The position numbers were made by a program, and so were the translations under genes. The notes below the pieces were generated by a model, which saw only the letters and a program-made list of their open reading frames with translations, was not told the DNA's origin and made no database searches. Below are positions 15,680 to 25,296 of a stretch of DNA of 64,000 nucleotides, in pieces (the first letter of the stretch is position 1; every line of letters begins with the position of its first letter). This stretch comes from Chloroflexota bacterium (lineage in GTDB: Bacteria; Chloroflexota; Anaerolineae; Anaerolineales; Anaerolineaceae), in NCBI GenBank assembly GCA_016887485.1, contig CP069394.1:558001-622000 (forward strand). Direction: 5' to 3'.

Positions 15680-16170
15680 GGGGACTAAATTTAGTAGGGC
15701 CTTTGAGACCGGCGGGTTTGGGTCTTATTCAGTGTCCTGTGCGAATCGTTCTGAGATATTTTTATCCCTGACCTTTTAAAACAAGCCAAATTAAAACCTT
15801 AAGTCATGCATGGTGGCAAATCCGCCCGCATGACTTTTTCCATGCCCGGGAGGCGGTAAGCAGGTGGTTGGCCACCCGCCAGCCGGCCCGCAGCCGGTTT
15901 TCGTTGGCATTCCAGAAGAGACGTTTCATATGAGACCTGTCTGAGATAATGAGGGGGGGAAACGGTGATGAAGGGGTGAGAAGATTAAGCATAGTATGGC
16001 TGATTAATGGGAATTAAACATCAGCGGAATGGCCAGGGTTTGGGTAGTACCTGGGGAGGAGATGGAAGAGTGGGAGGTCAGATCTATATTGTGGGATAGT
16101 TGTTACATCATTTTCTTCTCCACATTGGAAACGAGACATACGGAAATCAATTTAAGGGAAAGGATCAATT
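15680..16170. other. Non-coding stretch with degenerate repeat copies
   Basis: No credible gene is seen in these 490 bases. A hairpin with a T-run (15803-15839) shares its left arm with the repeats at 16385-17094. A degenerate copy of the repeat right end lies at 16115-16143 (CACATTGGAAACGAGACATA). The possible reading frames are short and lack ribosome sites. Confidence 0.5.
15803..15839 (+). terminator. Hairpin with T-run after the ferritin-like gene (repeat-derived)
   Basis: GTCATGC and GCATGAC enclose an inner GGTGG/CCGCC-like pairing and are followed by five T. It can serve as terminator for the ferritin-like gene. The left half matches the start of the repeats at 16735 and 17028, so it seems to be a remodelled repeat copy. 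Confidence 0.5.
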
Positions 16171-16341
16171 ATGATTAGTGTTGAGTTATCCGATAAGCAA
16201 ATTGAAGAATTAATTGTTGTGTTGGAAAAGATTGAACATAACACGAAGGTAATCAAGGGTTGGTTACTTTATTTTGGAATATTGTCCATATTTGGATTCT
16301 TGTATTATCTTATGATCTTATTGGTAGGTTATTTTTCATAA
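16171..16341 (+). CDS. Small single-pass membrane protein (paralogue 1)
   Basis: The 56-aa product is too short for most gene finders. It starts MISVELSDKQIEELI, continues with a charged helix ending KIEHNTKVIKGW and finishes with one hydrophobic segment (about residues 32-54). AAAGGA lies eight bases before the ATG. The gene 180 bases downstream encodes a close relative, which argues strongly that both are real. The function is unknown. The plan (an amphipathic helix followed by one membrane helix) is shared by small membrane regulators and toxins, but nothing specific supports either. Confidence 0.6.
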   Translation: MISVELSDKQIEELIVVLEKIEHNTKVIKGWLLYFGILSIFGFLYYLMILLVGYFS

Positions 16342-16384
16342 ATTTTTTCTCTGAATGGGAACTCATATAAATCTGTAAAAAAAG

Positions 16385-16450
16385 AAGGTCATCCATAACA
16401 CCAAAGCTGCCGCCATGGAATATTTTGTCACATTGGAAGAGTGACTTACA
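16385..16450. repeat. Short palindromic repeat, copy A
   Basis: This is a diverged copy of the 67-bp elements at 16735 and 17028. It has the left end AAGGTCATCCAT and the right end GTCAC-ATTGGAAGA-GTGACTTACA. It lies between the two small membrane protein genes. Confidence 0.55.
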
Positions 16451-16523
16451 GGTTGAAAAAATCACCTATTGTAATGGGAAAGCGATCTAATTCGGATTAG
16501 GAATATGGTAAATAGGAGAAATC

Positions 16524-16697
16524 ATGAATGATGTTGAATTACCTATTGAGCAAATTGAAGATTTCCATAATAAGTTAAAGAAGATTGAACATAATACAAA
16601 AGTTATCAAGGGATGGATTGTTTATTTTGGGATATTAACAATATTAGGAATCTTACTAAATTTTATTATCATGACCATTGCTGCAATTTTGTACTAG
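16524..16697 (+). CDS. Small single-pass membrane protein (paralogue 2)
   Basis: The 57-aa product starts MNDVELPIEQIEDF, shares the block KIEHNTKVIKGW with its 56-aa neighbour and ends in a hydrophobic segment (about residues 33-56). AGGAGAAATC stands before the ATG. Conservation of the protein-coding pattern between the two copies, with differing DNA, indicates selection on the peptide. They arose by local duplication. The function is unknown. Confidence 0.6.
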   Translation: MNDVELPIEQIEDFHNKLKKIEHNTKVIKGWIVYFGILTILGILLNFIIMTIAAILY

Positions 16698-16734
16698 TAT
16701 GTCCATTTCTGTGCTAATTTGACATTTAAGGGTT

Positions 16735-16801
16735 GGTAGGTCATGCATTGTGGTGAAACCACCTGTATGACATTTTCGTCACGCTGGAAGCGTGACCTAC
16801 A
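16735..16801. repeat. Short palindromic repeat, copy B
   Basis: A 67-bp unit with terminal inverted ends (GTAGGTCATGC and GCGTGACCTAC) and two internal hairpins, TGGTG-AAA-CCACC-like and GTCACGCTGGAAGCGTGAC. It has the form of a small non-autonomous element or REP-like repeat. No transposase is nearby. Confidence 0.65.
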
Positions 16802-16845
16802 GGCTATGGCAAATTAATTAACTTACTTATTATGGAGCAATCCTA

Positions 16846-16920
16846 ATGAAAAAGAAAAAGTACGTTATTTTATTTTTATTACTATTTTCTGCCTTTGCGA
16901 TTACCTGTGTGATCTTTTAA
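16846..16920 (+). CDS. Possible 24-aa membrane micropeptide
   Basis: An ATG with a TGGAG-type ribosome site opens a 24-residue frame beginning MKKKK followed by a hydrophobic run to the stop. It could be a tiny membrane peptide or the remnant of a lipoprotein signal (the sequence ends AITCVIF). Support is weak and depends only on composition and the ribosome site. Confidence 0.3.
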   Translation: MKKKKYVILFLLLFSAFAITCVIF

Positions 16921-17027
16921 TAGATAGTAGCAGAGACGTGTTAACTAAAAGGGGGAGTAGTAGAATATTTTCTCGAACTTTTGCCCGACACATTTTTCCC
17001 GAAGAGAAGGTTGTTCTATAGCAGATT

Positions 17028-17094
17028 TGTAGGTCATGCATGGTGGTGAAACCACCAGTACAACTATTGTGTCACGCTGGAAGCGTGACCTACA
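17028..17094. repeat. Short palindromic repeat, copy C
   Basis: This is the best-preserved copy. TGTAGGTCA at one end and TGACCTACA at the other are perfect inverted ends, and an inner hairpin (GTCACGCT GGA AGCGTGAC) fills the right half. About 80% of positions match copy B by eye. Immediately after it lies a short run of tandem ACCATTC units (about 17105-17130). Confidence 0.65.
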
Positions 17095-17197
17095 AACCAT
17101 AGTTCGTCATTCACCATTCACCATTCACCATCTCTTTCTCCATCATTGACCCTTCATCGCCATTGTGGCATAATTTAGAGGTCAAAAATTACGACCC

Positions 17198-17476
17198 AAC
17201 GCGATGATGGAAACGAGTACACCCTCCGCTGGCTGGCAGCGATCTCGGGGCAGGTGAGAGCCGGGAAGTCATGAGTGTGGAAAATCCTTCCGGAGCGGCA
17301 AGCTGAACGCCCAACTGGGCCAGTAGGTGCGCCAGAGTCACCCTCTGTTATCAACGTGCGGTTTTGGCCGGCGGTTTTCGCCAGCGTAACCGATTGAGGT
17401 GTCCACATATACGTGGAAACCAGGGTGGTACCGCGGGCTTACAACTCGTCCCTGATTGGGATGAGTTTTGTTTTTT
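17198..17476 (+). promoter_or_regulatory. T-box leader of ileS
   Basis: The invariant T-box AGGGTGGTACCGCGG lies at 17422-17436. It is followed by a terminator (CTCGTCCC, GGGATGAG, T-rich tract to 17476) that competes with the antiterminator. Upstream is a stem I-like region starting GATGATGGAAACGAGTA. Uncharged tRNA-Ile should bind and allow read-through into ileS. I could not place the specifier codon with certainty, so isoleucine specificity rests on the downstream gene. Confidence 0.9.
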
Positions 17477-17498
17477 AATTACCTTTATCGGAGGCTTC

Positions 17499-20400
17499 AT
17501 GTTCGAACCTGTCTCATCGAGATTGAATATCAATTTACTGGAAGAGGAAATTCTGCGCTTCTGGAAGAAAAACGATGTCTTCCACCAGTCCATGACCAGC
17601 CGTGAGGGCGGCCCGGAGTATGTCTTCTTTGAAGGCCCGCCGACTGCCAACGGTAAGCCGGGTGTGCATCATGTTCTGGCGCGGGTGTTCAAAGATATGT
17701 TCCCGCGCTATAAGAGCATGAACGGTTATCATGTTTCACGCCGAGGCGGGTGGGATACCCACGGGCTGCCGGTGGAGATCGAGGTGGAAAAGCGTCTGGG
17801 CTTCACCAACAAACAGCAAATTGAGGATTACGGCATTGCCAAGTTTAACGAGCTCTGCCGTGACTCGGTGTTCACCTACATTCAGGACTGGGAAAAACTC
17901 ACGGACCGGATCGGTTATTGGGTGGACCTGGAGACGGCCTATGTGACCTATAAGAATTCTTACATCGAATCGGTCTGGTGGCTGCTGAAATCCATCTGGG
18001 ATAAGGGCCTGCTCTATCAGGGCTTCAAGGTTGTACCGTATTGCCCGCGTTGTGGGACGCCGCTCTCCGATCATGAAGTTGCGCAGGGCTATGACCAGGC
18101 GGTAGACCCCTCACTCTTCGTGCGGATGCCGCTGGTCGATCAGGAGAACACCTCTTTATTGGTCTGGACGACCACACCCTGGACGCTGCCCGGTAACGTA
18201 GCTGTGGCAGCCCATCCGGATATTGAATATGTGAAGATCAAATACGGTGAAGGCGATGACGAGGAATATCTGGTCCTCGCCAGGCCGCTGCTGGAAAAGG
18301 TGATGGGCGATGCGCCTTATGAGGTTGTGAAGACCTATAAGGGCAAGCAGCTCCGTGGCTGGCACTACCGGCCGCTGTTCACCTTCCTGCCGGTTGAAAA
18401 GGATGCCCATTACATCGTGCTGGCCGATTTCGTCACCACTGAGGACGGCACCGGTTTGGTGCATATCGCCCCGGCCTTTGGCGCGGATGATATGCAGATG
18501 TCGGTGGAGAATGACCTGCCGATCCTGATGACCGTCAACGATGAAGGTCACTTCATCAATGAGATCAGCCCCTGGGCGGGCATGTGGGTCAAGGACGCCG
18601 ATCCGTTGATCGTGGATGATCTCAATCAACGCGGGCTGATGTTCCGTTACGGCACCCATGAACACACCTATCCCTTCTGCTGGCGCTGCAAGACGCCGCT
18701 GCTCTACTATGCCCGGCCCACCTGGTATATCCGCACCAGCGAGAAGAAAGACCGCCTGGTGTCGTTGAATGAGAATATCAACTGGTACCCGGACTACATC
18801 AAGAACGGCCGCTTTGGCAACTGGCTGGAGAACAACATTGACTGGGCTTTGGGGCGTGAACGCTATTGGGGCACGCCGCTGCCCGTTTGGGAGTGCGAGA
18901 GCTGCCACCACCAGGAATGCATCGGTTCGGTGCAGGAACTGAGTGAGCATGCCGGCCGTGACCTGAGCGAGCTGGATTTGCACCGGCCCTATGTGGATAA
19001 CGTCCATTTTGAATGTCCTGAATGCCACGGCAAGATGAACCGCGTGGCGGAACTGATTGATGTCTGGTTCGACTCCGGCTCGATGCCCGTGGCACAGTGG
19101 CATTATCCCTTTGAGAATCAGGAAACCTTCAAGGAACAGTTCCCTGGCGACTTCATTTGTGAAGCTGTGGACCAAACCCGCGGCTGGTTCTATACCCTGC
19201 ATGCGATCAGCACGCTGGTGTTCGACAGCAATGCTTTCAAGAACGTGATCTGCCTCGGGTTGATCCTTGATAAGGACGGTCAGAAGATGTCCAAGTCGAA
19301 GGGTAACGTGGTGGAGCCCTGGGATGTGCTTAAGGCCCATGGCGCTGATGCGCTGCGCTGGTACCTTTACACCGCCAGCCCTCCGGGGCAGGAACGCCGC
19401 TTCTCTGAGGACCTGGTCGGTGAGGTTGTCCGCAATTTCACGTTGACACTCTGGAACACCTATTCCTTCTTTGCGACCTATGCCAATCTGGATAAATGGA
19501 CGCCTGACAGCGAGGTCAAACCGGTCTACAGTGATCTGGATAAGTGGTTGTTGTCGTCGTTGAACACCCTCGTCCGGGATGTGACTGTGGCATTCGAGGA
19601 TTATGACGTGCTGGGTGCGACCCGGCCGATTGAAAAGTTCGTCGATCAGCTTTCCAACTGGTATTTGCGGCGATCTCGCCGGCGCTATTGGAAGACAGAG
19701 TCCGATTCGGACAAAGCTGCGGCATACGCCACACTTTATGAAGCGCTGCGGACCCTTTCCTTCCTGCTGGCCCCGACCATGCCCTTTATCGCTGATCATA
19801 TGTATCAGAACCTGGTCCGCAAGATGGATCCAGATGCGCCGATTTCCGTGCATTTGGCAGAGTGGCCTACCTATGATCCGGAAATGATTGATGAGAAGCT
19901 GAACCGGGATATGACCACTGTGATGAAGCTGGCTTCCCTTGGACATGCCGCTCGCAATTCACAGAACCTTAAGGTTCGCCAGCCGTTGGCTTTGGCGGAA
20001 TTCGTGGTCGGGAACCTGGATGAACAAAGCGTCGTCAAGGATTATGCTGACCTTTTGGAAGACGAATTGAACGTCAAAGGCGTCAGCCTGTTGGGTTCTG
20101 CCAGTGAGGCGGTGAGCTTCAGCCTGAACCCGCTGCCCAAACAGTTGGGTCAGCGTTTCAAGGCGGATTTCCCCAAGGTGCGCAAAGCCCTGATGGGTCT
20201 GCCTGCGGATCAGTCCGCCCGGCAGTTGCTGGAAGGTGAGAACCTGACCGTTGAGGTGGATGGCGAGAGCTATAAGATCTCATCGGATGAGGTTGAAGTT
20301 CGCGCTGAATCCAAAGCCGGTTTCGCCGTGGCTTCTGAGGGCGCATACCTGGCCGCATTGGTGACGGAAATGACGCCGGAATTGGTGAATGAGGGTCTGG

Positions 20401-20648
20401 TACGTGAGTTCGTCCGTCGGGTACAATCCTTGCGGAAGGATGCCGACCTTGATATTGCTGACCGGATTCATTTATACTATACGGCATCCGAACGTTTGGC
20501 AAAGGCTATCCAGGCCTTTGAGGACTATATCAAAGAAGAAACCCTGGCAGCAGACCTGGCCGTAGGTGTTAACCCGGAAGGATTGCCATTTACCCAGGAT
20601 GAATTCGATGGTGAGACGGTCCGCATCAGCCTGGCAAAGAAGTCGTAA
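17499..20648 (+). CDS. ileS: Isoleucine-tRNA ligase
   Basis: The 1049-aa protein has the class I HIGH-type motif (PTANGKPGVHH), the large editing domain, the KMSKS motif (DGQKMSKSKGN) and a C-terminal anticodon-binding region. Its size and missing HIGH spacing fit the longer bacterial/eukaryote-like IleRS form. It charges tRNA-Ile and edits valine. The ATG at 17499 is preceded by GGAGGC; upstream in-frame codons belong to the T-box leader. It is regulated by that T-box. lspA and rluD follow in the same direction with almost no gap. Confidence 0.95.
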   Translation: MFEPVSSRLNINLLEEEILRFWKKNDVFHQSMTSREGGPEYVFFEGPPTANGKPGVHHVLARVFKDMFPRYKSMNGYHVSRRGGWDTHGLPVEIEVEKRLGFTNKQQIEDYGIAKFNELCRDSVFTYIQDWEKLTDRIGYWVDLETAYVTYKNSYIESVWWLLKSIWDKGLLYQGFKVVPYCPRCGTPLSDHEVAQGYDQAVDPSLFVRMPLVDQENTSLLVWTTTPWTLPGNVAVAAHPDIEYVKIKYGEGDDEEYLVLARPLLEKVMGDAPYEVVKTYKGKQLRGWHYRPLFTFLPVEKDAHYIVLADFVTTEDGTGLVHIAPAFGADDMQMSVENDLPILMTVNDEGHFINEISPWAGMWVKDADPLIVDDLNQRGLMFRYGTHEHTYPFCWRCKTPLLYYARPTWYIRTSEKKDRLVSLNENINWYPDYIKNGRFGNWLENNIDWALGRERYWGTPLPVWECESCHHQECIGSVQELSEHAGRDLSELDLHRPYVDNVHFECPECHGKMNRVAELIDVWFDSGSMPVAQWHYPFENQETFKEQFPGDFICEAVDQTRGWFYTLHAISTLVFDSNAFKNVICLGLILDKDGQKMSKSKGNVVEPWDVLKAHGADALRWYLYTASPPGQERRFSEDLVGEVVRNFTLTLWNTYSFFATYANLDKWTPDSEVKPVYSDLDKWLLSSLNTLVRDVTVAFEDYDVLGATRPIEKFVDQLSNWYLRRSRRRYWKTESDSDKAAAYATLYEALRTLSFLLAPTMPFIADHMYQNLVRKMDPDAPISVHLAEWPTYDPEMIDEKLNRDMTTVMKLASLGHAARNSQNLKVRQPLALAEFVVGNLDEQSVVKDYADLLEDELNVKGVSLLGSASEAVSFSLNPLPKQLGQRFKADFPKVRKALMGLPADQSARQLLEGENLTVEVDGESYKISSDEVEVRAESKAGFAVASEGAYLAALVTEMTPELVNEGLVREFVRRVQSLRKDADLDIADRIHLYYTASERLAKAIQAFEDYIKEETLAADLAVGVNPEGLPFTQDEFDGETVRISLAKKS

Positions 20649-20659
20649 GGGAGTTCCGT

Positions 20660-21190
20660 TTGAAGAAAACGTTAAAACAATATTGGATTTTATTGGTCAC
20701 TGTTCCAGCTATTTTGATTCTGGATCAGGTGACCAAAGCTATCGTGCGGGCGAACATTCCTTTTGGGTCCGTCTGGATGCCCTGGGAATGGCTGAAGCCC
20801 GTTTTGAAATTTGTCTATTGGCACAACACCGGTGCGGCTTTTGGCTTGTTCCAGGATGGCGGTACTATTTTTGCGATCATGGCGGTGGCGGTTTCAATTT
20901 TCATTGTCATCTATTACAAGCATGTGCCTCAGCACGAAACGCTGACCCGGGTGGCCTTGTCCATGCAAATGGCCGGCGCTTTGGGTAATCTGATTGACCG
21001 GATCGCATTTGGCCCAGTGACCGATTTCATCTCTGTTGGCACCTTTGCGGTTTTCAATATCGCCGATTCGAGCATCACGGTTGGGACGGCCTTGCTGATC
21101 CTTTCCATGTGGCTTGAAGAACGCAAGGCGAAGATAGAAGCGGGTTCGGAAACCATCCAGGAACCCGAGTCACAAGACAAGCCGGCATGA
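20660..21190 (+). CDS. lspA: Lipoprotein signal peptidase (signal peptidase II)
   Basis: The 176-aa integral membrane aspartic protease has four hydrophobic segments and the family motifs: Asp22, Asn56-Thr-Gly, the NLIDR motif with catalytic Asp113, and FNIADS with catalytic Asp136. It cuts the signal peptide of lipidated prolipoproteins; several lipoproteins of this window (47904-49982) are possible substrates, and lgt is at 26881. It starts with TTG at 20660, preceded by AAGGGAG. A Glu/Gln-rich tail follows the last membrane helix. Confidence 0.95.
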   Translation: MKKTLKQYWILLVTVPAILILDQVTKAIVRANIPFGSVWMPWEWLKPVLKFVYWHNTGAAFGLFQDGGTIFAIMAVAVSIFIVIYYKHVPQHETLTRVALSMQMAGALGNLIDRIAFGPVTDFISVGTFAVFNIADSSITVGTALLILSMWLEERKAKIEAGSETIQEPESQDKPA

Positions 21191-22125
21191 AAGTCCAAGA
21201 GTACGAATTTACCATTCCCGATGGGGAAGACCTCCGTGTGGATAAATTCCTGGCAGAACAGCTGCCAGACGTTTCGCGTTCCCAGATCAAGAACCTGATC
21301 GAATTGGGCAATGTGACCCTGGATGAAATTGTTGTGGACAAAGCCGGCGCCAAGGCAAGACCTGGCAGCATTGTTCGTATCGATGTTCCTGTGGATGATT
21401 CGGATGGCCTGGTGCCTGAAAACATCCCCTTAGATATTCTCTATGAAGACGATCAGGTGATTGTCATCAACAAACCTTCGGGAATGGTGGTTCATCCTGG
21501 GGCCGGGAACCAATCCGGCACGGCGGTGAACGCCCTCCTGGCATATTATCCGCCGATCCGTTCGGTGGGGGAGACCGACCGGCCGGGTGTGGTGCACCGT
21601 TTGGATAAGGAAACCTCCGGTGTGCTGATCTTTGCCAAGACCCAAAAGGCTTATAAATGGCTGGTGAAAGAATTTAAAACCCGCGATATGGAAAAAGCCT
21701 ATCTAGCCCTGGTGGATGGGAAACCGCCCACACCAACCGGCCGGATTGAAGCACCGATCATCCGTGATCCGAATATTCGCACCCGGATGGCAGTCGGCCT
21801 GCGGGGGGCTGGAAAAGCCGCTATAACGGAATACTTCACCATTGAAAACTTTGAAAAGCATACTTATCTGGAAGCGCACCCGATCACCGGACGCACACAT
21901 CAAATCAGAGTTCATCTCAGTTATTTAGGGACACCTGTTGTGGGCGATTCCCTCTATGGGCACCGTAAACCCAGTGTAGAACTGGACAGGTTTTTCCTGC
22001 ATGCCCGAATGCTCTCCATTCGGCTGCCGGGAAATCGGAGCCCGCAAACCTTTGAAGCGCCGCTCCCGTCGGAGTTGCAGGTGGTTCTGGATTCCTTACT
22101 TAGTGATGAGAGGAAGCCGTTATGA
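21187..22125 (+). CDS. rluD: Large-subunit pseudouridine synthase, RluD family
   Basis: The 312-aa protein has an N-terminal S4 RNA-binding domain (about 15-75) and the RluA/RluD catalytic core with the signature HRLDKETSG carrying the catalytic Asp. A second family motif is THQIRVHL. It converts uridines of 23S rRNA (helix 69 in RluD) to pseudouridine; exact target sites cannot be read from the sequence. The ATG overlaps the lspA stop (ATGA), which shows translational coupling; its own stop overlaps the next gene in the same way. Confidence 0.88.
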   Translation: MKVQEYEFTIPDGEDLRVDKFLAEQLPDVSRSQIKNLIELGNVTLDEIVVDKAGAKARPGSIVRIDVPVDDSDGLVPENIPLDILYEDDQVIVINKPSGMVVHPGAGNQSGTAVNALLAYYPPIRSVGETDRPGVVHRLDKETSGVLIFAKTQKAYKWLVKEFKTRDMEKAYLALVDGKPPTPTGRIEAPIIRDPNIRTRMAVGLRGAGKAAITEYFTIENFEKHTYLEAHPITGRTHQIRVHLSYLGTPVVGDSLYGHRKPSVELDRFFLHARMLSIRLPGNRSPQTFEAPLPSELQVVLDSLLSDERKPL

Positions 22126-23165
22126 AATGGATTGACCTCCGTTCGGATACGGTGACGCAGCCCACTGAAAAAATGCGACAGGCGATGGCCAACGCTGAAG
22201 TGGGAGATGATGTATATGGCGAGGACCCAACCGTCAATCGTTTGCAGGCTATGGCCGCAGAACGATTGGGCAAGGAAGCCGGATTATTTGTTGCCTCCGG
22301 CACGATGGGTAACCTGATTGCAGTGCTGACTCACTGCGGCCGGGGCGATGAAGCGATTATGGGTGACTGTGCTCACACCTTCGTTTATGAAGGTGGTGGT
22401 ACGGCAGCTCTCGGTGGGGTGCATCCCCATACGATTCCCAATCAACCTGATGGAACACTATTAATAGAAGATATTCAACATGCAATCCGCGGAGATGACC
22501 CGCATTTCCCGCGCTCAAGGCTGTTGATCCTTGAAAATACCCAGAACAAGTGCGGCGGTTTGTCCATTTCTCGGGACTATATGCTCGAAGCGGCTGCCGT
22601 CGCCCGTGAGAATAACCTGGCCGTCCATTTGGATGGCGCTCGGATTTTCAATGCCGCTGTTGACCAGGGCGTCCCGGCTGTGGATCTGGTCGATATGTTT
22701 GATACGGTCACTTTCTGCCTGAGTAAAGGACTTTGTGCTCCGGTGGGATCGGTGCTCTGCGGCTCGAAGGATTTCGTAGCCGAAGCGACCAGAATCCGCA
22801 AGCAGTTGGGCGGCGGGATGCGCCAGGCTGGCATCTTGGCTGCGGCTGGGATCGTTGCACTGGAAGAAATGGTAGACCGGCTGGCAGAGGATCATGCTCA
22901 TGCCAAAGAACTGGCGGAGAGGCTGGCCCAAATTGAAGGCGTCCGATTGGATAAAGGTTCGCCGAACACCAATATGGTTTATATCGAATTGGCTCCTGAG
23001 AAGGGGATCTCAGCAGTGGACTGCGCCCAGGCCTTGAAGGAATTGGGTATTTTGGTGGGCGTCACCGGGCCGAGGCATTTCCGCCTGGTGTGCCATTACT
23101 GGATCAAAGATGAAGATATCCCTGAGATAGTCAAAGGTTTTGAAAAGGTAATGAATTCAGACTGA
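22122..23165 (+). CDS. ltaE: Low-specificity threonine aldolase
   Basis: The 347-aa PLP enzyme of fold type I has RSDTVTQPT at its start, HLDGARI (Asp171 stacks on PLP nitrogen) and the lysine of [11 protein letters not shown] (Lys202) that forms the Schiff base. It cleaves threonine or allo-threonine to glycine and acetaldehyde. Acetaldehyde is a possible substrate for the aldehyde oxidoreductase encoded at 39492, which is speculation. The start overlaps the rluD stop (ATGA). Confidence 0.92.
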   Translation: MKWIDLRSDTVTQPTEKMRQAMANAEVGDDVYGEDPTVNRLQAMAAERLGKEAGLFVASGTMGNLIAVLTHCGRGDEAIMGDCAHTFVYEGGGTAALGGVHPHTIPNQPDGTLLIEDIQHAIRGDDPHFPRSRLLILENTQNKCGGLSISRDYMLEAAAVARENNLAVHLDGARIFNAAVDQGVPAVDLVDMFDTVTFCLSKGLCAPVGSVLCGSKDFVAEATRIRKQLGGGMRQAGILAAAGIVALEEMVDRLAEDHAHAKELAERLAQIEGVRLDKGSPNTNMVYIELAPEKGISAVDCAQALKELGILVGVTGPRHFRLVCHYWIKDEDIPEIVKGFEKVMNSD

Positions 23166-23190
23166 GAATTACTTGAAGAGCATGGTATGG

Positions 23191-23210
23191 TCAGGCTTTT
23201 ACCTGATTTT
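23191..23210 (+). terminator. Weak hairpin after the threonine aldolase gene
   Basis: TCAGG and CCTGA around a six-base loop are followed by four T. The short stem makes it a doubtful terminator, but it lies in the right place, between the aldolase operon and the metallophosphatase gene. Confidence 0.35.
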
Positions 23211-23283
23211 CCGGTGATCTTAACCTGCATGTTATTGCGCGCATGGGATAATTGGAGTGGTAACCCAATTTACAGGAGAAAAA

Positions 23284-24645
23284 ATGTTAGTTGTTTTATC
23301 CGATCTACACTTTTCAGAAGCTCAATCCACTCGGATTGGCAATTTAACGTTTAATAAGAACCTGGACCCCGAAATCTATCGTGCCTATCTGCGCGAAATC
23401 AACCAGATTGCCCTTTCTAACCAAATCCGCCAGGTGGATCTGGTGTTGGCTGGCGATATTTTTGAGATCACCCGGTCCGCAATTTGGTTTGATGGGCCAT
23501 ACCGGCCCTATGTGGATAACCGCGATGTGGAACCCGGTTCTCCACTAGAGGCGAAAATCCTTCAAATTCTGGATGCCATTGCCGTTGAGGATAAGGTAAA
23601 AGAGACCTTGCTTCTCTTCCGAACCCTTGAAGAACGCTTCGATGTGGATGTCAGGTTGCATTATGTCGTGGGGAATCATGACCGCCTGTTAAACGCCACC
23701 CCCGAGCTGCGGCGGAAGGCCAGAGCGCTTTTAGGCGTGGGCGGTGGTGATCTGCCATTGATTCATCAATTCATCTATCAGGATGAGGAGGAAAAATCCT
23801 TCTGCCTGGTGCGCCACGGCCATGAATATGACCCGATGAATTTTTCGGTCGATACGCATGCCCTGGAAGTGATTCCGACAGAGTTTTCCGAGGATATATA
23901 TGGCAATGCCCCCTTGGGGGATATCATCACGATTGAGTTTGGTGCGGCCTTGCCAAATTATTTTGTTGAGCATTATGGAGAGGAACGAATCATCAGTAAT
24001 CCCATTCTGATGGCGCTTTATCAACGCTTGATGGACTTTGACGACGTTCGGCCAACCTCCGCTTTGCTCTCGTATCTTTTCGCAACACCCGGAGTTCCCA
24101 AGAAACAGACGTGGGAATTCATGCTTCCTTGTTTCACGCGGACGATCAATGCCCTATCAGAGATAGATCTGGTCTTCAAGGAAATTGAAGAGAACACTTC
24201 GATTAACAAGAGCCAACGTCTTTTGTTGGAAGGTGTATTAAATTCGGATTTACTGAAAAATGGTTTGCCGTATTGGACGGTCAAGCAATTGATGAAGCAG
24301 GTTTCCAAGAAGATCAAGCTGAACTCGCAGGCCAGGTGGGCCAAACGGGAGGCTTTGATCCAGGACCCCGAAACCGGCTGCCAATGCGTCATTGGTGGAC
24401 ATACGCATATCCCTGAAGTATCATTGTTATCTGCCAGGCAGGGTGATGAACAGTACTACATCAACACCGGCACCTGGCGGAATGTAGTCCCTGCCACCAA
24501 GGATTTCAAAGCGTTTGGGAAACTGAACGCAACGACCAAGGTTATGGTGTTTCATCCCAATGAGATCCCGGCAGAAGAGGGATCTTCTCCCTGGTCTTTC
24601 CAATATCTCAGTGGTTTTGGATTAAGCAATCATCGACATCTATAG
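23284..24645 (+). CDS. Calcineurin-like metallophosphatase
   Basis: The 453-aa protein has the dimetal phosphoesterase motifs in order: SDLHFSE at the start (D-x-H), AGDIFE, VVGNHDR (about 145) and GGHTHIPE near the C-terminus (about 385). A helical insert of about 150 residues between GNHD and GHTH is unusual for the family. The substrate is unknown. The ATG at 23284 with CAGGAGA upstream is preferred to the GTG at 23257. The next two genes encode a sulfotransferase and a sulfatase-like enzyme, so the three may act on one cell-envelope or extracellular polymer, which is a guess. Confidence 0.8.
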   Translation: MLVVLSDLHFSEAQSTRIGNLTFNKNLDPEIYRAYLREINQIALSNQIRQVDLVLAGDIFEITRSAIWFDGPYRPYVDNRDVEPGSPLEAKILQILDAIAVEDKVKETLLLFRTLEERFDVDVRLHYVVGNHDRLLNATPELRRKARALLGVGGGDLPLIHQFIYQDEEEKSFCLVRHGHEYDPMNFSVDTHALEVIPTEFSEDIYGNAPLGDIITIEFGAALPNYFVEHYGEERIISNPILMALYQRLMDFDDVRPTSALLSYLFATPGVPKKQTWEFMLPCFTRTINALSEIDLVFKEIEENTSINKSQRLLLEGVLNSDLLKNGLPYWTVKQLMKQVSKKIKLNSQARWAKREALIQDPETGCQCVIGGHTHIPEVSLLSARQGDEQYYINTGTWRNVVPATKDFKAFGKLNATTKVMVFHPNEIPAEEGSSPWSFQYLSGFGLSNHRHL

Positions 24646-24657
24646 AATTCAGGCTCA

Positions 24658-25275
24658 ATGACATCACTCCGATCTCAACTGAAGAAACTGTTTTCGAAAA
24701 ACGAATTTATCACAATCGTGTCCGGCTTGCCCCGTTCAGGGACATCCATGATGATGTCCGCTCTAAGGGCAGGGGGGATGCCTTTGGTGGTGGATGAAAT
24801 CCGGCAGGCGGACGCGAATAATCCCAAAGGGTATTATGAATTTGAAAGGGTCAAGAAATTGCCCAGGGGTGATACAGCCTGGCTGGCAAAGGCTCCGGGT
24901 AAGGCGGTTAAGATCATTTCAGCCCTGTTGGAATACCTGCCACAAGATTATTCTTACCGTGTTGTATTCATGGAGCGAGACCTGGGGGAAATCCTGGCTT
25001 CTCAACAGCGGATGATGATTCGCAATGGGAAAGAACTTGGATATACCGACGAGGAAAACCAGCTCTATCAATCCTTTGTTGACCACCTTTCCACTGTTAA
25101 CCAATGGTTGGCGGGTATAAAAGGTGTCCAAACGCTCTATGTCAGTTATAATGATATTTTATCGGATCCGATGACCCAATTTCAAAAGGTTGCAGAATTT
25201 CTGGAAGGCAAAGTGAATTCAGCCGCTATGGCCAAAGTCGTGGACCCAACGCTTTATCGCGAGAAATCCAACTAG
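24658..25275 (+). CDS. Sulfotransferase-family protein
   Basis: The 205-aa protein has the 5'-phosphosulfate loop VSGLPRSGTSMMMSAL (about 20-35) and the 3'-phosphate-type stretch VFMERDLGEILASQ. These are the PAPS-binding elements of the sulfotransferase family. At about 205 residues it is shorter than most, so it may act on a small or unusual acceptor or serve another function. It lies 12 bases after the metallophosphatase gene and 21 bases before the sulfatase-like gene, probably in one operon. Confidence 0.7.
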   Translation: MTSLRSQLKKLFSKNEFITIVSGLPRSGTSMMMSALRAGGMPLVVDEIRQADANNPKGYYEFERVKKLPRGDTAWLAKAPGKAVKIISALLEYLPQDYSYRVVFMERDLGEILASQQRMMIRNGKELGYTDEENQLYQSFVDHLSTVNQWLAGIKGVQTLYVSYNDILSDPMTQFQKVAEFLEGKVNSAAMAKVVDPTLYREKSN

Positions 25276-25296
25276 CGCTTTGGCTTGAAAGGTTAT

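Noticed and set aside
15804-15992. 62-codon minus-strand frame in the gap after the ferritin-like gene
   Set aside because: There is no ribosome site, its composition is that of random sequence, and it crosses a hairpin with a T-run.
15801-17094. Repeats as a CRISPR array
   Set aside because: The units are 66-67 bp, imperfect, irregularly spaced with genes between them, and no cas gene is present.
18156-19946. 596-codon minus-strand frame opposite ileS
   Set aside because: It is antisense to a highly conserved synthetase gene and has no protein-like features of its own.
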